Part shown: piece after piece, positions 10,700 through 22,282 of the stretch
How the letters are laid out: each line of letters opens with the position of its first letter
Position numbering within the stretch: position 1 is the first letter of the stretch
Origin: Trissonchulus latispiculum
Lineage: Eukaryota > Nematoda > Enoplea > Enoplida > Ironidae
DNA: 64,000 bases
Assembly: GCA_030248195.1 (NCBI GenBank)
Contig: JASAND010023192.1
Location: 1-64,000 of the forward strand
Direction: 5' to 3'
Made by a program: the position numbers and the translations under genes
The notes under the pieces: generated by a model
What the model saw: the letters and a program-made list of their open reading frames with translations, nothing else
Told to the model about the DNA's origin: nothing
The model's database searches: none

Positions 10700-13526
10700 T
10701 GAAAGAGGGATTCTTCTTGTCAAAAATGTTCCCTTTAGTTTCAATTTCAAATGTTGCCACTGTGTCTTTTTATTAGGTTGTGCGTAAGTGTGTTTAGCTT
10801 AATACGTAACTTATTGCTGTTGCATAGACGGGCTTGTTCTGGAAAGGGGGGGGGGAGAGAATTTCCTTGTGGGAGACGCTTCTTGGGGCCCTTCCGAAAG
10901 TTCGAGAGGCAAGGATGTTGGGAGAGGGAGCGACAAATATTATATTATTGCAACTGTTTTTTAAATTTAGTATTACAAAAGGAAACTAGTGTATAAAAGT
11001 TAAGAAAATTTTTGAAAATTTTGTCGTCAGACCGAAGACGATGCCGAAGACCCACTACTATCTTCAGAATAAGCACAGCTTAGTGTTCATGGAAATAGGG
11101 AAACGTCAAAATTAGACTGTTTTATATTGCGAGAAGAATGGGAGCTTTCTTCAGTTTTAGATATCGATATTTACAAGCAGAGCAGGCTAGAGATGAGCAT
11201 TTCGGCCCGGCCCGCGGGTCGGTTCGACATCCATTGGTTAGCTGGGCCGAGAATTTTTAACTGCCGGCCGAAACGGGCCGGGTCGACTATAGAAAATTTT
11301 GTTATAAATCACTAAAATTAGCTAAATATTCACTCATTCTGGTTATTTGACAGCAAAATTTAACATTTCGCTGCATAACTTAGCATTCCATCCTGCAGTA
11401 TTGTTAGTAAAATTTTTGAAATTTCCTTTCGTCGGGCCGGACCGGACCGCAAAAAATCCGTTCCATGCTCATCTCTATTTTAAAAGGGGCATTGAATTAT
11501 AATAAGCTGTGCTTTTTCTCTTTTCTTATCAACTTGCTGTTATCTGCCTATTTTTCAGCTGTAATTAAGCGCTTAGTTCGTAACATAGTGTGAATAATTT
11601 TATTAATATATTCGTTCATATCACTGACTTTTATTATGAGATCTGTTCTTTAAACTTTATTTTCATAGTGTATACATCTTCAGCTGTATATTATGATGCC
11701 ATTTTTTGCGTAACACCGCTTGCATAATCTTGGCTTGTCTTTGAAGTCGCCGCCATTCGTCTTGCGGTTTTGAGCTTTTATCACTAACCAGTAATCTCGT
11801 ATTTTTGTCTCTTCATTGTATTATCTTTATTTTACTTTAATTCAATGTTTTATGTATCCTTGTATATACGTATTCGTTATCTAGTTCCCTGGAATTGGAT
11901 TTATCAGAGATGTTTCGGAACATAGGAAAAGTTTCTGAGCGGAGAATATATTCTTCATTGTTTTGTTGCATGAGATAAAACAAAGCATAATTGCTTTTTA
12001 TAACCGTTGAAAAGCTCAACTCGTACTGCATTCAATGGTGTAAATCGTTTTGCCATAGCTACAGTTAAACAGTGACGTTTGGCAAATATCCGCATTTATC
12101 CATGATTTGTATGTACTTAGTTTTTAAAATTAAGCCTGCTTTGAACAGTCAGAACGCTGCAGCAGGAGTTACAGCTTTCCAGCCGTTTATAGACAAGCTA
12201 CGTAGCTTTGTTGATCTCTTGCGGTGGACTGCGGAACTAAACCAACTTTCCTTTTCCTACGATCTTCTATTTCTCCTGTTGCATCTTTTCATGGATAATG
12301 TAGTCTTTAAGCTTATGTTTCGCCAATACCTTAGCAGCTGATAATGTTTTTATCCGTCCGTGTGTACTATAATTTTATTATACTTTATTTTGTTTACTGT
12401 CTGTTTTAAAGTGCAGCTGTTTAAGAAGCCGTTGGGCTTAGCTGTGTGGCCTCTTGTGGCCTATTATACGTATGTTCATGAATTGGTACTTATCGTTCTA
12501 ACCTCTCCTTCCTATCAGAAGGCCTTTGAAACTGAGCCTGATTTCGGCGTTCCAGTTTTATTTTACCTTGCTGATAAGTTTACCGTTTTGCGGCCGCGCA
12601 GAGCCTCCGTAGTCAAGTAGTTTACCTATATTTACTTCAATAGCTTGTCCGGTAAAACAAAATTGTGGTGAAATTAATTCAGGCAACTGCTTAATGGTAC
12701 AGTACAAAAATAGAATACGGAATTGATAAACTATACGTTTATGTATATTTTTATTCTTTCTGTAATTTGAAACAATATTTAACAGTTAAAAATTTGTTGT
12801 TTTTGTGTATTTCTCATAATCTGAAGTTTGTGTAGCGCACAGACAGGCCCTGGCTTGACCTGTTTCTCTGAGATTCCTATTTCCTACTGTTGTTTGTGTT
12901 GTCCTTGCATTTACTGTTATTCCGTTTTTTGTTTATGGTCACTGTTATAGTCTGTGATACTCTCTGTGGTATTATCATCTGTTTTTGGACCAAGTTTTTT
13001 GTGGCTTCTATTCACTGTACATACACTATAATACTGTCATGAGTATTTATGTTTTACATTTATTGCAGTACAGTACATGAGTGCCTTTTAGTTTGGTATA
13101 ACATAATTGGTTTTTGAGGATATTTGATTCTTCTTCAGCACTTTATGGGACAACTGGTTTAACGGTTTAAACTATTTGCTGGGCGGGCTGTGCAATTCCT
13201 GATTTGGTTCCTGACAAAGTGATTTTTGAAGTTTCTCCCGGAATCTCGTTTGTGTTCAACAATTATGTAAATCTTTGTAATTCGGATATTGAATTTTTGA
13301 ATTTTAGTTTAAAATTTTTTGTAAATTATGTAGGTACCTGTATGCGTATAGTTGGCTTGGCTGACGTACCTTTTGATACACAGGTAAATGAATGTTCTAT
13401 AAGCTTCGTTGATTCTGGTTTTGTTTGCATTGTTTTAACAGTATACATTTGTTTTATGTTTATGCCTGTGGTGCTGGTAGCAAACATTTATCTGTGTAGA
13501 GATCGTTGTATATTTATTGAAATAAA
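10700..13526 (+). other. Probable long 3' UTR / flank of the Rab gene with AATAAA
   Basis: T-rich sequence with no splice-linked coding exon. The best polyA signal is AATAAA at 13521-13526, but none is firmly tied to the Rab transcript. A GC-rich TIR element interrupts it at 11188-11477. Short ORFs here are not supported by similarity or composition. Confidence 0.35.
11188..11477. mobile_element. hAT-like miniature element, 290 bp, GC-rich ends
   Basis: The ends are perfect 13 bp inverted repeats, TAGAGATGAGCAT, fitting the hAT terminal rule YARNG. Just inside each end are GGCCCGG / CCGGACCGG-type GC-rich words, while the middle is AT-rich. The 8 bp flanks (GAGCAGGC and TTTTAAAA) do not match, so the target-site duplication is lost or the ends come from different insertions. 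The same TAGAGATGAG start occurs at 63927. Confidence 0.65.
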
Positions 13527-13879
13527 AATATAGAGTGCCAAATACAGGCTTCTTCATGTTTGCTGTGTTGATTTTGCTGAAATGAATAGAACAGAATTTG
13601 ATGAGCAGATGTATGTTAGCATTACCGTTAGTTTTCAACAGTGTGAGATAGATAGCGCAGAGCTGGAAGTGGGTTGTAACTTGTGACCCGTAGGCATCTG
13701 CGACCCGCTTGTTTCACTGGGGTTGGCTAGGTCAGCTTGACTCAGTTCCTTTAGTTCGGAATTTTCGCATATTTAACTGCTAAGGCAGTTTTAGCTAAAG
13801 CCGACTTTTTATGAGATGCAATGAAGCGTAGGGAAGCCTGAAAGAATTGAAATAAGATAACACCACGATAACCAGCGAC

Positions 13880-14253
13880 TAGGGTTTTTCCCGAGCCGTG
13901 AGGCGAGCCCTGGGCTGGACCCGTTTAGGCTCGGCCGGGAAAATTTTGTGTTTGGCTCTGCCCGGCTGTGGCTGAAAGTCAGGCCCGGTTCTAGAAGCCG
14001 TGCTTCCTGGCCTGTCGGGCTCACCAGGCTTGCATGGCTCATCGTGCCTGCCGGGCTTCGTTTTCGAGTCTGGGACTTCCTGCTATTCTGTGGCTTTGAG
14101 ACGGGCCTAGTGGCGGGCCCGAGCTTTGGAGTCCGTGCGTGTCACCGGGCCCGAGGATTTAAAGGCGAAGGAGCGGGGCCGCTCCTGGTTGCGGGCTCCG
14201 GCCTGGGACAGGCCCGAGCCCGACCCGCTCAATTTCTTATCGGAAGAACCCTA
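13880..14253. mobile_element. hAT-like miniature element, 374 bp, GC-rich
   Basis: The terminal inverted repeats start TAGGGTTTTTCC (left) and TAGGGTTCTTCC (right, read inward). The 8 bp flanking duplications CCAGCGAC (13872-13879) and CCCGCGAC (14254-14261) match at 7 of 8 positions. The interior is very GC-rich, built from GGCCCGAGC, GGGCTC and CCGGGC words. ORFs through it look like low-complexity shadows; no transposase is present. Confidence 0.75.
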
Positions 14254-14261
14254 CCCGCGAC

Positions 14262-15528
14262 TAGTGTGAAGTTTGGCCCTATATGTTCTTGTTGCTTCAA
14301 AATAAAAGACCGGACTTCGAATAAATTTAGGAAAACTAAGCAGGTTCGAAACGTAGGTGTGTTATGTTAAATCTTAATCTCCAACTCTCCTCCTATTCTA
14401 GAAAACCTATCAGAATGTCACAAAAACTTTATTTCTAACGAACAAAACTGGTAATATTTCAGATGCACACCACAAATTAGTATCAATCAGTACAAAGAAA
14501 ACGTAAACAACAAATGTAGCCGATTGTAGAATTCACTAGTGCGTTAACATGGCAGACCCTGCACTTTTCCACTATACTAACTGGTGACCCCACTTAAGAA
14601 CTGAAGTAACTGGTTTCTGCAAAGACTTATATAGTAGAAAGAAATCAATTAAGCCAGTACTTTGCGCAAATTAGTGTGATTGACCGTTTGTTATAACAAG
14701 AATTTGAACTTTGACCTCTATTATTTCAAACACCAATTCTTCAACAAAATACGACACAGACACCTTTTCATATGTAGTGTCAACTTCATAGCAAAACATA
14801 GAATATACAACTTTTAGTCTTACTGTAAAATACTGTAGACTAAATTACTGTAACATCACTGTGAAGTTATTGTAAAGTTCTATAGATTACGGTAGATTTC
14901 GACTCTTAGATTTAGGCTTAACACGTCTGACTGACTGATATTCCACACTAGCTTCCAACTCTGGAATCGGTTCACCATTATTTGCTGCTCTCAGCAGTAA
15001 GCCGGTTCATTCTCCAACGGATAGACAAAATATTGGTTTCTAACATTTCTTTAATTATTCGTTTCTCAGTTCCTCCGTTTTACTAGCTTTACAACTAGTG
15101 TTGTCCTCGATTCGCTGAAAAGTGGGCTGTCTGCCCCCTCCCCGAATTTTCGGGGCCGTCCGAGTAGACGGCTATCGGCACTATGTAAGTGTGCTTTCTT
15201 AGGACGAAACGAACCATTACAGACATTGTTTTCGCTTCCTATAGTCCTATCCTAAGAAAAACCTCTAATTAATTACAAGCAAAAAGAAATCAGCACAAAT
15301 CAGCAAATCCGTTAATGTTTTGCAGTTGCAGACAGCAAACGAAATTCATTGCGATCGCAAAACGGATCCTAATCGTTAACCTGCAGTTGACGAACGGCTA
15401 ACAAGATGAAGCAGATTTCGCAACTATATATAAGCCATTTTGTTTGTGATCATCCTTTTAGCAGACATCTTTTAGAAATAGTATGGGCACGACAGCAAGC
15501 TGAGAATGTGTTGAAAGAAAGAAAGAAA
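14262..15528. other. Non-coding, nothing recognised
   Basis: AT-rich sequence with a GAAA microsatellite at about 15513-15530 immediately before the next element, and a short C-rich palindrome CCCCGAATTTTCGGGG near 15139-15154. Confidence 0.4.
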
Positions 15529-15536
15529 GAAATGTG

Positions 15537-16170
15537 GGGTCTTTCCCATTATCCCCCCCATAGCTTCGTAGAAGTACTGAAGATGCACACTTTGACGGAT
15601 TGAGTTGAAATTTGGTAGGGGTAGGTTTTCGGACCTGCTAATTTCAAAAATGCAAAAATTTTAAAATTTAAAAATTTTTTAAAAATTTTAAACTTTTAGT
15701 TTGGTAAGGGGGGACCAAGAGGAACCGAAAAATTTTTTGCCTTCGATTTTGCTGAAAAGATGTATATAGGGGTTTTCGGGGTCGTAGAACACGAATCTGA
15801 AATCCGTTTTTCGATCCAGCTTTTTGTTAGCTCAGGCTAAGCTTACATCTTAAGCTTAGAACTTTAGCTTATATTGAGCTAACAAAAAGCTGGATCGAAG
15901 AACAGATTTCAGATTCTTGTTCTACGACCCCGAAAATCCCTGTATACATCTTTTCAGCAAAATCGAAGACAAAAAATTTTTCGGTTCCTCTTGGTCCCCC
16001 CTTACCAAACTAAAATTTTAAAAATTTTAAATTTTTTAAATTTTAACATTTTAAAATTTTTGAAATCAGCAGGTCCGAAAAGCTACCCCTACCAAATTTC
16101 AACTCAATCCGTCAAAGTGTGCATCTTCAGTACTTCTACGAAGCTATGGGGGGGATAATGGGAAAGACCC
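15537..16170. mobile_element. Foldback transposon, 634 bp, 8 bp duplication
   Basis: Almost the whole element is one inverted repeat with arms of about 300 bp and a short AT-rich centre near 15850. It ends GGGTCTTTCCC on both sides. It is flanked by a perfect 8 bp direct repeat GAAATGTG (15529-15536 and 16171-16178), a typical hAT-size target-site duplication although the termini do not fit YARNG. Decayed relatives lie at about 30350-30720 and 32405-33242. No coding capacity. Confidence 0.85.
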
Positions 16171-16347
16171 GAAATGTGTTGCAGTAACATTTAGAAAAAC
16201 TATCGTTATTAAGCATTGGAGGAAAGCGCAGGAAGGCGTGCAGACACATCAGATATACGCACTAGTTGGACTTAGCAGCTAGCTATTATGCACTAAATGC
16301 ATGTTTTATTTGGAACAATACAAATGGTTATACAGAGAAATGTCAAG

Positions 16348-16486
16348 CTTAGAATGGTTTGGGCGGGGGCCGACGTTGCGGACGGCCCCCGGGACCGTTG
16401 CATGGCCGGCCCCCAAAATTGGGCTCGCCCCCAATTTTTGGATGGAGGCTGGGCCGGCTCGAAGACCGACCCCCGAACAACACTAG
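16348..16486. repeat. GC-rich repeat with one hAT-like terminus
   Basis: The right end, read inward, is TAGTGTTGTTCGGGGGTCGG and resembles the TIR of the element at 62211-63349. The interior is rich in GGGGGCCG and GGCCGGC words. A possible left end, TAGAATGGTTTGGGCGGGGG, is only loosely similar and the 8 bp flanks do not match. Confidence 0.4.
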
Positions 16487-16883
16487 TTATAACTGAAACT
16501 CCGTTGCTCTAAAAGTTGAAGAACAGCAGAAGTTTAAATATGTACTTGGTTCCCATTCAAAAATCGGACTTAGCCTTTGCTATTTCGCAGCTAATCTTCA
16601 ACGTTTTTGGTGCAGTCCTGGGTGACAAACGAATTAATATAAATAGGTAAAAATAATCAATTGTATGTGTTTGTGTAATTTAGTAAATCATCCGTTTTAC
16701 GACCACTACTTCAAATGATGGTTTGCAGTAACTCAAGAATGACCACGTTGTGTTGTATCTGCCTGCATCTGATTTCTGCGATCTTGCCCCCAATCTTGAA
16801 GACTGGTTCGATTCTCGGTATCCGACCGGCCCTGCGACTCAAAAGTGGTCGATTGAAAGCTGTAGGACGTAAACAAGTGCTAC

Positions 16884-17279
16884 CAAGAGTACATAATAAC
16901 TAAGAGTGTGACAAGCGTCACACTCTTAGTTATCAAGCAGAAAACATCACAATAACGGCCTACCCCCCCCCACAACTGAGTACCTGGTGACCCCCCCCAC
17001 AACTGAGTACCAGGTACACAATTGTGCACGAGCACTCGCTTGTATGTTTACATGTTGAAGCCAAAAACATTCTATCAGCAGCTGGCCACTTTTTAGTTTC
17101 AACATGTAAACATACAAGCGAGTGCTCGTGCACAATTGTGTACCTGGTACTCAGTTGTGGGGGGGGGGTCACCAGGTACTTAGTTGTGGGGGGGTAGGCC
17201 GTTATTGTGCAGATGATGTCTGCAGCCTAATAACTAAGAGTGGGACGCTTGTCACACTCTTAGTTATTATGTACTCTTG
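16884..17279. mobile_element. Foldback transposon, 396 bp, 7 bp duplication
   Basis: The ends are CAAGAGTACATAAT in inverted orientation, flanked by perfect direct repeats GTGCTAC (16877-16883 and 17280-17286). Near each end is a second, smaller palindrome around AGTGTGACAAGCGTCACACT. The interior is again an inverted repeat with short C and G runs flanking CACAACTGAGTACC. There is no ORF of note. Its first four bases, CAAG, match the two larger TIR elements at 2495 and 4361, which may hint at a shared transposase. Confidence 0.8.
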
Positions 17280-17286
17280 GTGCTAC

Positions 17287-17990
17287 TAATGTCGCAATGA
17301 AGCAGCTGACATCAGGAGGCAAAATTGGGGGAGCGGACTGGCGAGAACACCGAAAAACCGGATAACACCGATTCTGGGGAGGTGAGTTCAAGGTCTTGGT
17401 CTTCGACTCCTTCCCTAAGAGACGTATGATCGATCAAAAATCCAAGAGTGAATATATGCTTCCTCCGATTGGGAGGAGTTTGGAGGAACCGAAAATCCTT
17501 TCTACATAGCTCCAGTTATCAGTGGAAGTAGCATAACCGACATGCAATTAGGCAGTAGCCCCTTCAATTGCGGAGATCCCAGAAAGACTGTCCCTATTTT
17601 GGGGGCAATGCCACCAAATAGGTCCTCTTCTGTGGAGACCATTACATGTGCAGGAGGCGGAATGTAGGGGTGGGGGAAATCGGCGGCCGAAGGCCGCTGC
17701 AACCCCGGATTTTCCGAATTCTGGGAGGGGTGACGTTAAGCGACCCCTCTGGGGTGTGAGCTCCAGGTCTGGGGGTAAGCACATGCCTGGGGTGACTCGT
17801 ATTAGCAAGATTTGATTGCCTTCTCCTAACAAGGATCTTTTTAGGTATGTATATTTTTAAGGAAACATTCAGAAATCTGTTTTGTTTGTAGTGGCTTTGT
17901 ATAACAGTGTTTCGGCTTGTTTGTGCTACGGTTAGCATGGATCTGCAACGTTTGCTCCTCCCCACGAAACTTGACCCCTAAAGACAATTG
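17287..17990. other. Non-coding, nothing firm
   Basis: Moderately GC-balanced sequence with several overlapping short ORFs on the minus strand but no recognisable protein motif or splice structure. Confidence 0.35.
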
Positions 17991-17998
17991 CCTCCAAT

Positions 17999-18648
17999 TA
18001 GGGTTTGAGACCGGCCGGGGTTTTACCGGCCGGCCGGCTACCAGTCTGGAGCAGTTTGCAGTGCAGCTATTATGACTGTTATGTGAGATATTGATTTTCG
18101 GATGTTATATTAGAAAAATGTAGGTGTACGTGTACACTGACTGCACAGCCTATACTAAAATCAGGCTTTTTGGTATACCTTTTTTTACAGTTTTTGTATA
18201 AATAGGCATCTTCAGCTTCCAAACCATGACCCTCCTTGAAGCATATTTAGTTTTTGTCCTAGTACTATCGGCGCTGGAGCAGGAAGATGATGAAGAAGAG
18301 AGTAGAGTATGAAGCAAAATCCGAGGCTAATTGTTGATATTTTAAAACTTCGAGAGCCAGAGAGTATTTTGATTATTGTCGTCCAATAAGACTGTAATTT
18401 GTTGTGAATTAAACACGCTCTATATAGTATTATAGCTACAGTAAGAGAAGTTAACAGTGAGTTAGTTAAGTTGGCGTGGCTTAGTTTAGGCGTATAGGTT
18501 CTGTTTTTTTAGCATAGCTAGCTAGATTTGGAGTAATTTTAAGTTTATAGCTGTTCTACATTGTAAATTTCTGATTGTCCATTTGCATCCGGCGAGTGAA
18601 AAAGTCGTCCTCCGGCGGTCGGCTCCAGCTGGCCGGCTTCAAACACTA
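17999..18648. mobile_element. hAT-like element, 650 bp, perfect 8 bp duplication
   Basis: The termini read inward are TAGGGTTTGAGACCGGCC and TAGTGTTTGAAGCCGGCC (15 of 18 identical, both fitting YARNG). Flanking 8 bp direct repeats are identical, CCTCCAAT (17991-17998 and 18649-18656). GC-rich GGCCGG words sit inside both ends; the middle is AT-rich and non-coding. This is the clearest hAT-type insertion in the window after the one at 62211. Confidence 0.9.
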
Positions 18649-18656
18649 CCTCCAAT

Positions 18657-19366
18657 TGAAAGTTTTGTAGCATTTTTGTTTTGTTTTCGGCTGTCGTTAT
18701 ATTGTTTATATTGAATCAGATATGAAAGTTGTGCCATAACAGGCATAATAGCAAAGTTTTACAAATTAATCCTTTTGGCTTCAAAAACAGGAAAAGATAC
18801 AAATTAAGGCAAATTCGACAAATATATGGCTGTGTACTTGTACAACCGAAAAACCGTAAAATATTCCAAAATTCTCAATTTGTCGCTGGAGGCAAGTGTC
18901 TCACAGAGGAGTAAGGGACGTGGAGAGAACTGTCGCTGGGGCAATTTTTGTTGGGTCAAGCGACTGCCGCCAAGCGTTAGCATAATTTTTTAACATTTTT
19001 TAAACTTACGTAATATATACTAACTTTACTGATTACAATATTTACAATACATATATATAACTGTTAATTTATAGATTAACAGATTAACGGAGATTTATGT
19101 TCAACACGATGCTAGCACCAAGTGAGAGCATGGGTGCTCTTGGGAAGACCGGGCCGACTGGTACCGAAGGGCGCGCTCCCGCGTCAGGATCTACTCCTGA
19201 ATATGTGAGTTTGTAATGATTTTTCACGAAATGCATCGTTTTTGATAGCGCAATCTTGTGTGTAACAAAAATCAATGAAAACGACTAGGTAAAAGTTTTT
19301 AGGAAGATATTCACAAAAGGAAAACATGCCAACATCTTAGTCGTATATATAGAGAAGTTTTCGGAG
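18657..19366. other. Non-coding spacer
   Basis: AT-rich with a short GC-rich patch at about 19131-19195 containing GACCGGGCCGAC; no gene seen. Confidence 0.35.
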
Positions 19367-19374
19367 TCGCAGAC

Positions 19375-20265
19375 TACGGTTGTACTAATGCGTACCTCAA
19401 AAGTTTTAATTTTCGCCTCTGAAAAATCATCAGATTTGATTCAGTTCGATTTTCTGCACCAGAGAAATGAATTGATTAGATTCAGATCGATTTTTTCAAT
19501 ATGAAAGAGTTTTGATTTTGATGCAGTTTTTACCAAAACTGAATTTTGACGCGACTTTTGATTTTCAATTTTGCGTTTTTGAAAATTTTACAAAATTTAA
19601 ACCAACCTAATTCATAATCACCAGAGGTTGTTGTAGTGATAACATAAAAATTTCAGGACTTGTTTTGAGAACATAAAATTTTTATTGTTCATAATATTAA
19701 ATGCCAATTGCTGCCTTAGAGATTCTTACTATAATTTAGACTTTTTGGCTTTAATGAAATCCTTGCATGCTAATCTTTATCAAAGTTAGAGCTAACGTAA
19801 AAATAATGATCTAACAGTCTCTCGAAAGGCTGCATAAAGCAATAAACCTTATTATAGTAAATGCCTGCCAATATAGCCTCCAAACTAAAAATTAAAAAAT
19901 CCCTTGTTAAGATTTTGCTGGTATCTCTGTCGTGAGCACTGCCCTAGTGAAGAGCACAAACAAACCTTAAAACTACATAGTAATAGGTTTAACAGTACTC
20001 GAAAAGATGCATTATGAAAAAGTATTTTTCATAGTGCATATGAGACTAAGTGAAAGCTTTTAGCATATTTATATTCTGCTGAATCAAAATGTGAATCAAA
20101 ATCGCATCAAAATCAAAAATACTGATTCATGGACAAAAGTTTTGATTTGATTCAGTTCGATTTTGGCTTCTGAAAATTCAGTTAGATTTGATTCAGTTCG
20201 ATTTTTGCTGTGAAATATTAAGTGACTTGATTCAGTTCGATTAATCAAAAATCAAAACAACCGTA
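19375..20265. mobile_element. AT-rich hAT-like element, 891 bp, with subterminal repeats
   Basis: The short terminal inverted repeats TACGGTTGT are flanked by 8 bp direct repeats TCGCAGAC (19367-19374) and TCACAGAC (20266-20273), 7 of 8 identical. Inside both ends are repeated words of the form TTGATTCAGTTCGATTTT, at about 19436 on the left and three times at about 20150-20245 on the right. Such subterminal arrays are known as transposase-binding sites in hAT elements. No ORF of note, so it is non-autonomous. Confidence 0.7.
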
Positions 20266-20273
20266 TCACAGAC

Positions 20274-21794
20274 CACGTAGCTGTTATCTGACTTTTGATT
20301 TAGTCTTTAGTTAACTTAATGGAAACTAATGCTTCACGCGTATTCTAAGCAAACAGAAGGTTCAGTCGAAAAGCGATCCTATTCTCTCTAAGTAACGACC
20401 CGTTTGCTACTTTACAACAAATTGGAGCCAAAAATCTTTTGAATTCCCCTTGCGAATCCAATGAATCGCATTTTGTGGGGTCGAAATTTATGACATACTT
20501 GAACTATAGCGCGGTTGAAAACATCCCTAAGTACTTAGCCTGCGCCAAATTCTTTGAAGGTCTCCAGGAACAAATGTTCAGTAGGAAAAATATATTTTAC
20601 ATAATATACAAGGTAAATAATGCGATAAATCCCAATTTATGGACATATATATGGTGAGATTTTAACAAACAGTGTCCATGCTTACAATAAATTTTCCAAG
20701 AGAAGCTAAGTTTGACGGGTATAGCTTAACGCTAAGCATAGTATGAGATGCAGTGAGCACTCTGCAATCTAACTGCCCTAGAGTTTGCAATAAGCCGAGG
20801 TGTATGCTTAAATATTGTGTACTGCAGTAACACTATTGTGTGAATTTATGTCCATGTTAGTTCGTTACACGAATCGGCGAAGCAAAGTTTGGAAGTAGGT
20901 ACCATTTTCGGTACTGGCCCCGCCGTTACCCGCAAACTGGTACCCGTACCGCCCCGCAAGATACCCGCAAAATTTTTGGAATGCCATACGAATATTATAC
21001 TGCCCAATTTATTTATAAGTGCCTCTAATGAAAATAACGTTCATTTTTTAAAGCTTCCAAACGACGTTACCTAATATATATGTAGTGTGCTCAGGGATGT
21101 TGACTAAATGTCGGTGCCATGGTGAAATTTTTCCACCTAGAAAATTTCACCGGCGAAATATTTCCTCCCTTAACAATACTATCAGTGAAATTTTTTCAGA
21201 GGGAAACATTTCACCGTTAAGCTGTATTTGAAATTTAAAAGCAGTTTTCAATATTGAAGCTAATTTCTTTTTCCAGAACTTGTTTAATCACTTGAAAGCT
21301 TTAATCATTGTTTGATGTAATTACAAAATTTTTAAATTATATATCGCATAAAAGCAGCATAAAGCTCCATCAAGCATGAAGATCCTCAATATTCAAGTTA
21401 TGTACATACTGTATTTGTCATTAATTCTTCCTTTTTAGAGTCCTGCATGTTAATCGTTACTGTATTATATATGTATATATTTGGTTGTGTTCCCCTAATA
21501 TTTATTGGCAGTTTAGAGTTCAGGAAGCCGGATCAAAAAAATCAAAAAGTTAAATTGAGTTTTAAGGCTTTGTTCCCAGTTTTAAGGCTTTATTTGTTTT
21601 TTACTGTATTTAACGTTTCACTAAATTAAATTTGATTAAATTAACCCAATTTTAAATAATAAATTTACAACAGAAACCTAATGAACCCAGAAATGAGGTT
21701 TATGACCAGTAAAATATACCTCTAATAGTTTTCTAAACTGTCATGTAGGAAGCCTTGAAATGAAATTTTTGAATGAATCTTTTAGATGTATATA
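20274..21794. other. Non-coding with one short shared repeat
   Basis: At 21121-21225 a GGTGAAATTTTTCC-CCTAGAAA segment and inverted partial copies resemble the small palindromic element at 63364-63502. A GC-rich patch lies at 20900-20970. Otherwise AT-rich without a recognisable gene. Confidence 0.4.
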
Positions 21795-22096
21795 CATGTG
21801 ACTTGGCTACTCTTCCGAGAAACGGACAACTTGTAAAACGAAAAAGGAGAATTGGAGAGCTCTGTTTGGTCTACATCTGAACCAAAAACCTAATTCGAGA
21901 AATTTAAGCTGCTGTTAAGCTCATGAAAGTATTAACTGAAAGTTATCTCATACATGTGACTTGGCTACTCTTCCGAGAAACGGACAACTTGTAAAACGAA
22001 AAAGGAGAATTGGAGAGCTCTGTTTGGGCTACATACATCTGAACCAAAAACCTAATTCGAGAAAAGTTAAGCTGCTGTTAAGCTCATGAAAGTATT
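21795..22096 (+). repeat. 158 bp tandem duplication, second unit split by retrotransposon
   Basis: Unit 1 spans 21795-21952 and unit 2 begins at 21953. They are nearly identical, with a 4-base insertion and a few substitutions in unit 2. The retrotransposon entered unit 2 at GTATT; the lost tail (TAACTGAAAGTTATCTC) resumes at 26599. The duplication is therefore older than the insertion. Confidence 0.85.
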
Positions 22097-22251
22097 TGTA
22101 GTGGGCGACTGTGAGAAGAGAGGACAAGTAGACTGATTTAATCACAGAAAACAAGCACTTATATAGGCCGTAAACTAATTTGCATATTACACAGCATAAC
22201 AATAACAAAGACTTAGAGTTTCACGTGAATGTCAAGTCTGCAGACACTACA
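22097..22251 (-). repeat. 3' LTR (left in window)
   Basis: This is the 155 bp LTR at the 3' end of the minus-strand element. On the minus strand it is preceded by a purine-rich tract GGAAGAAAGGGTGA (22252-22265), a good polypurine tract for plus-strand priming. Confidence 0.9.
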
Positions 22252-22282
22252 TCACCCTTTCTTCCATGGAGGGTTGAAGACC

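Noticed and set aside
13948..14370. 140-codon GC-rich ORF
   Set aside because: It lies mostly inside the hAT-like element 13880-14253 and consists of low-complexity GC words without transposase motifs.
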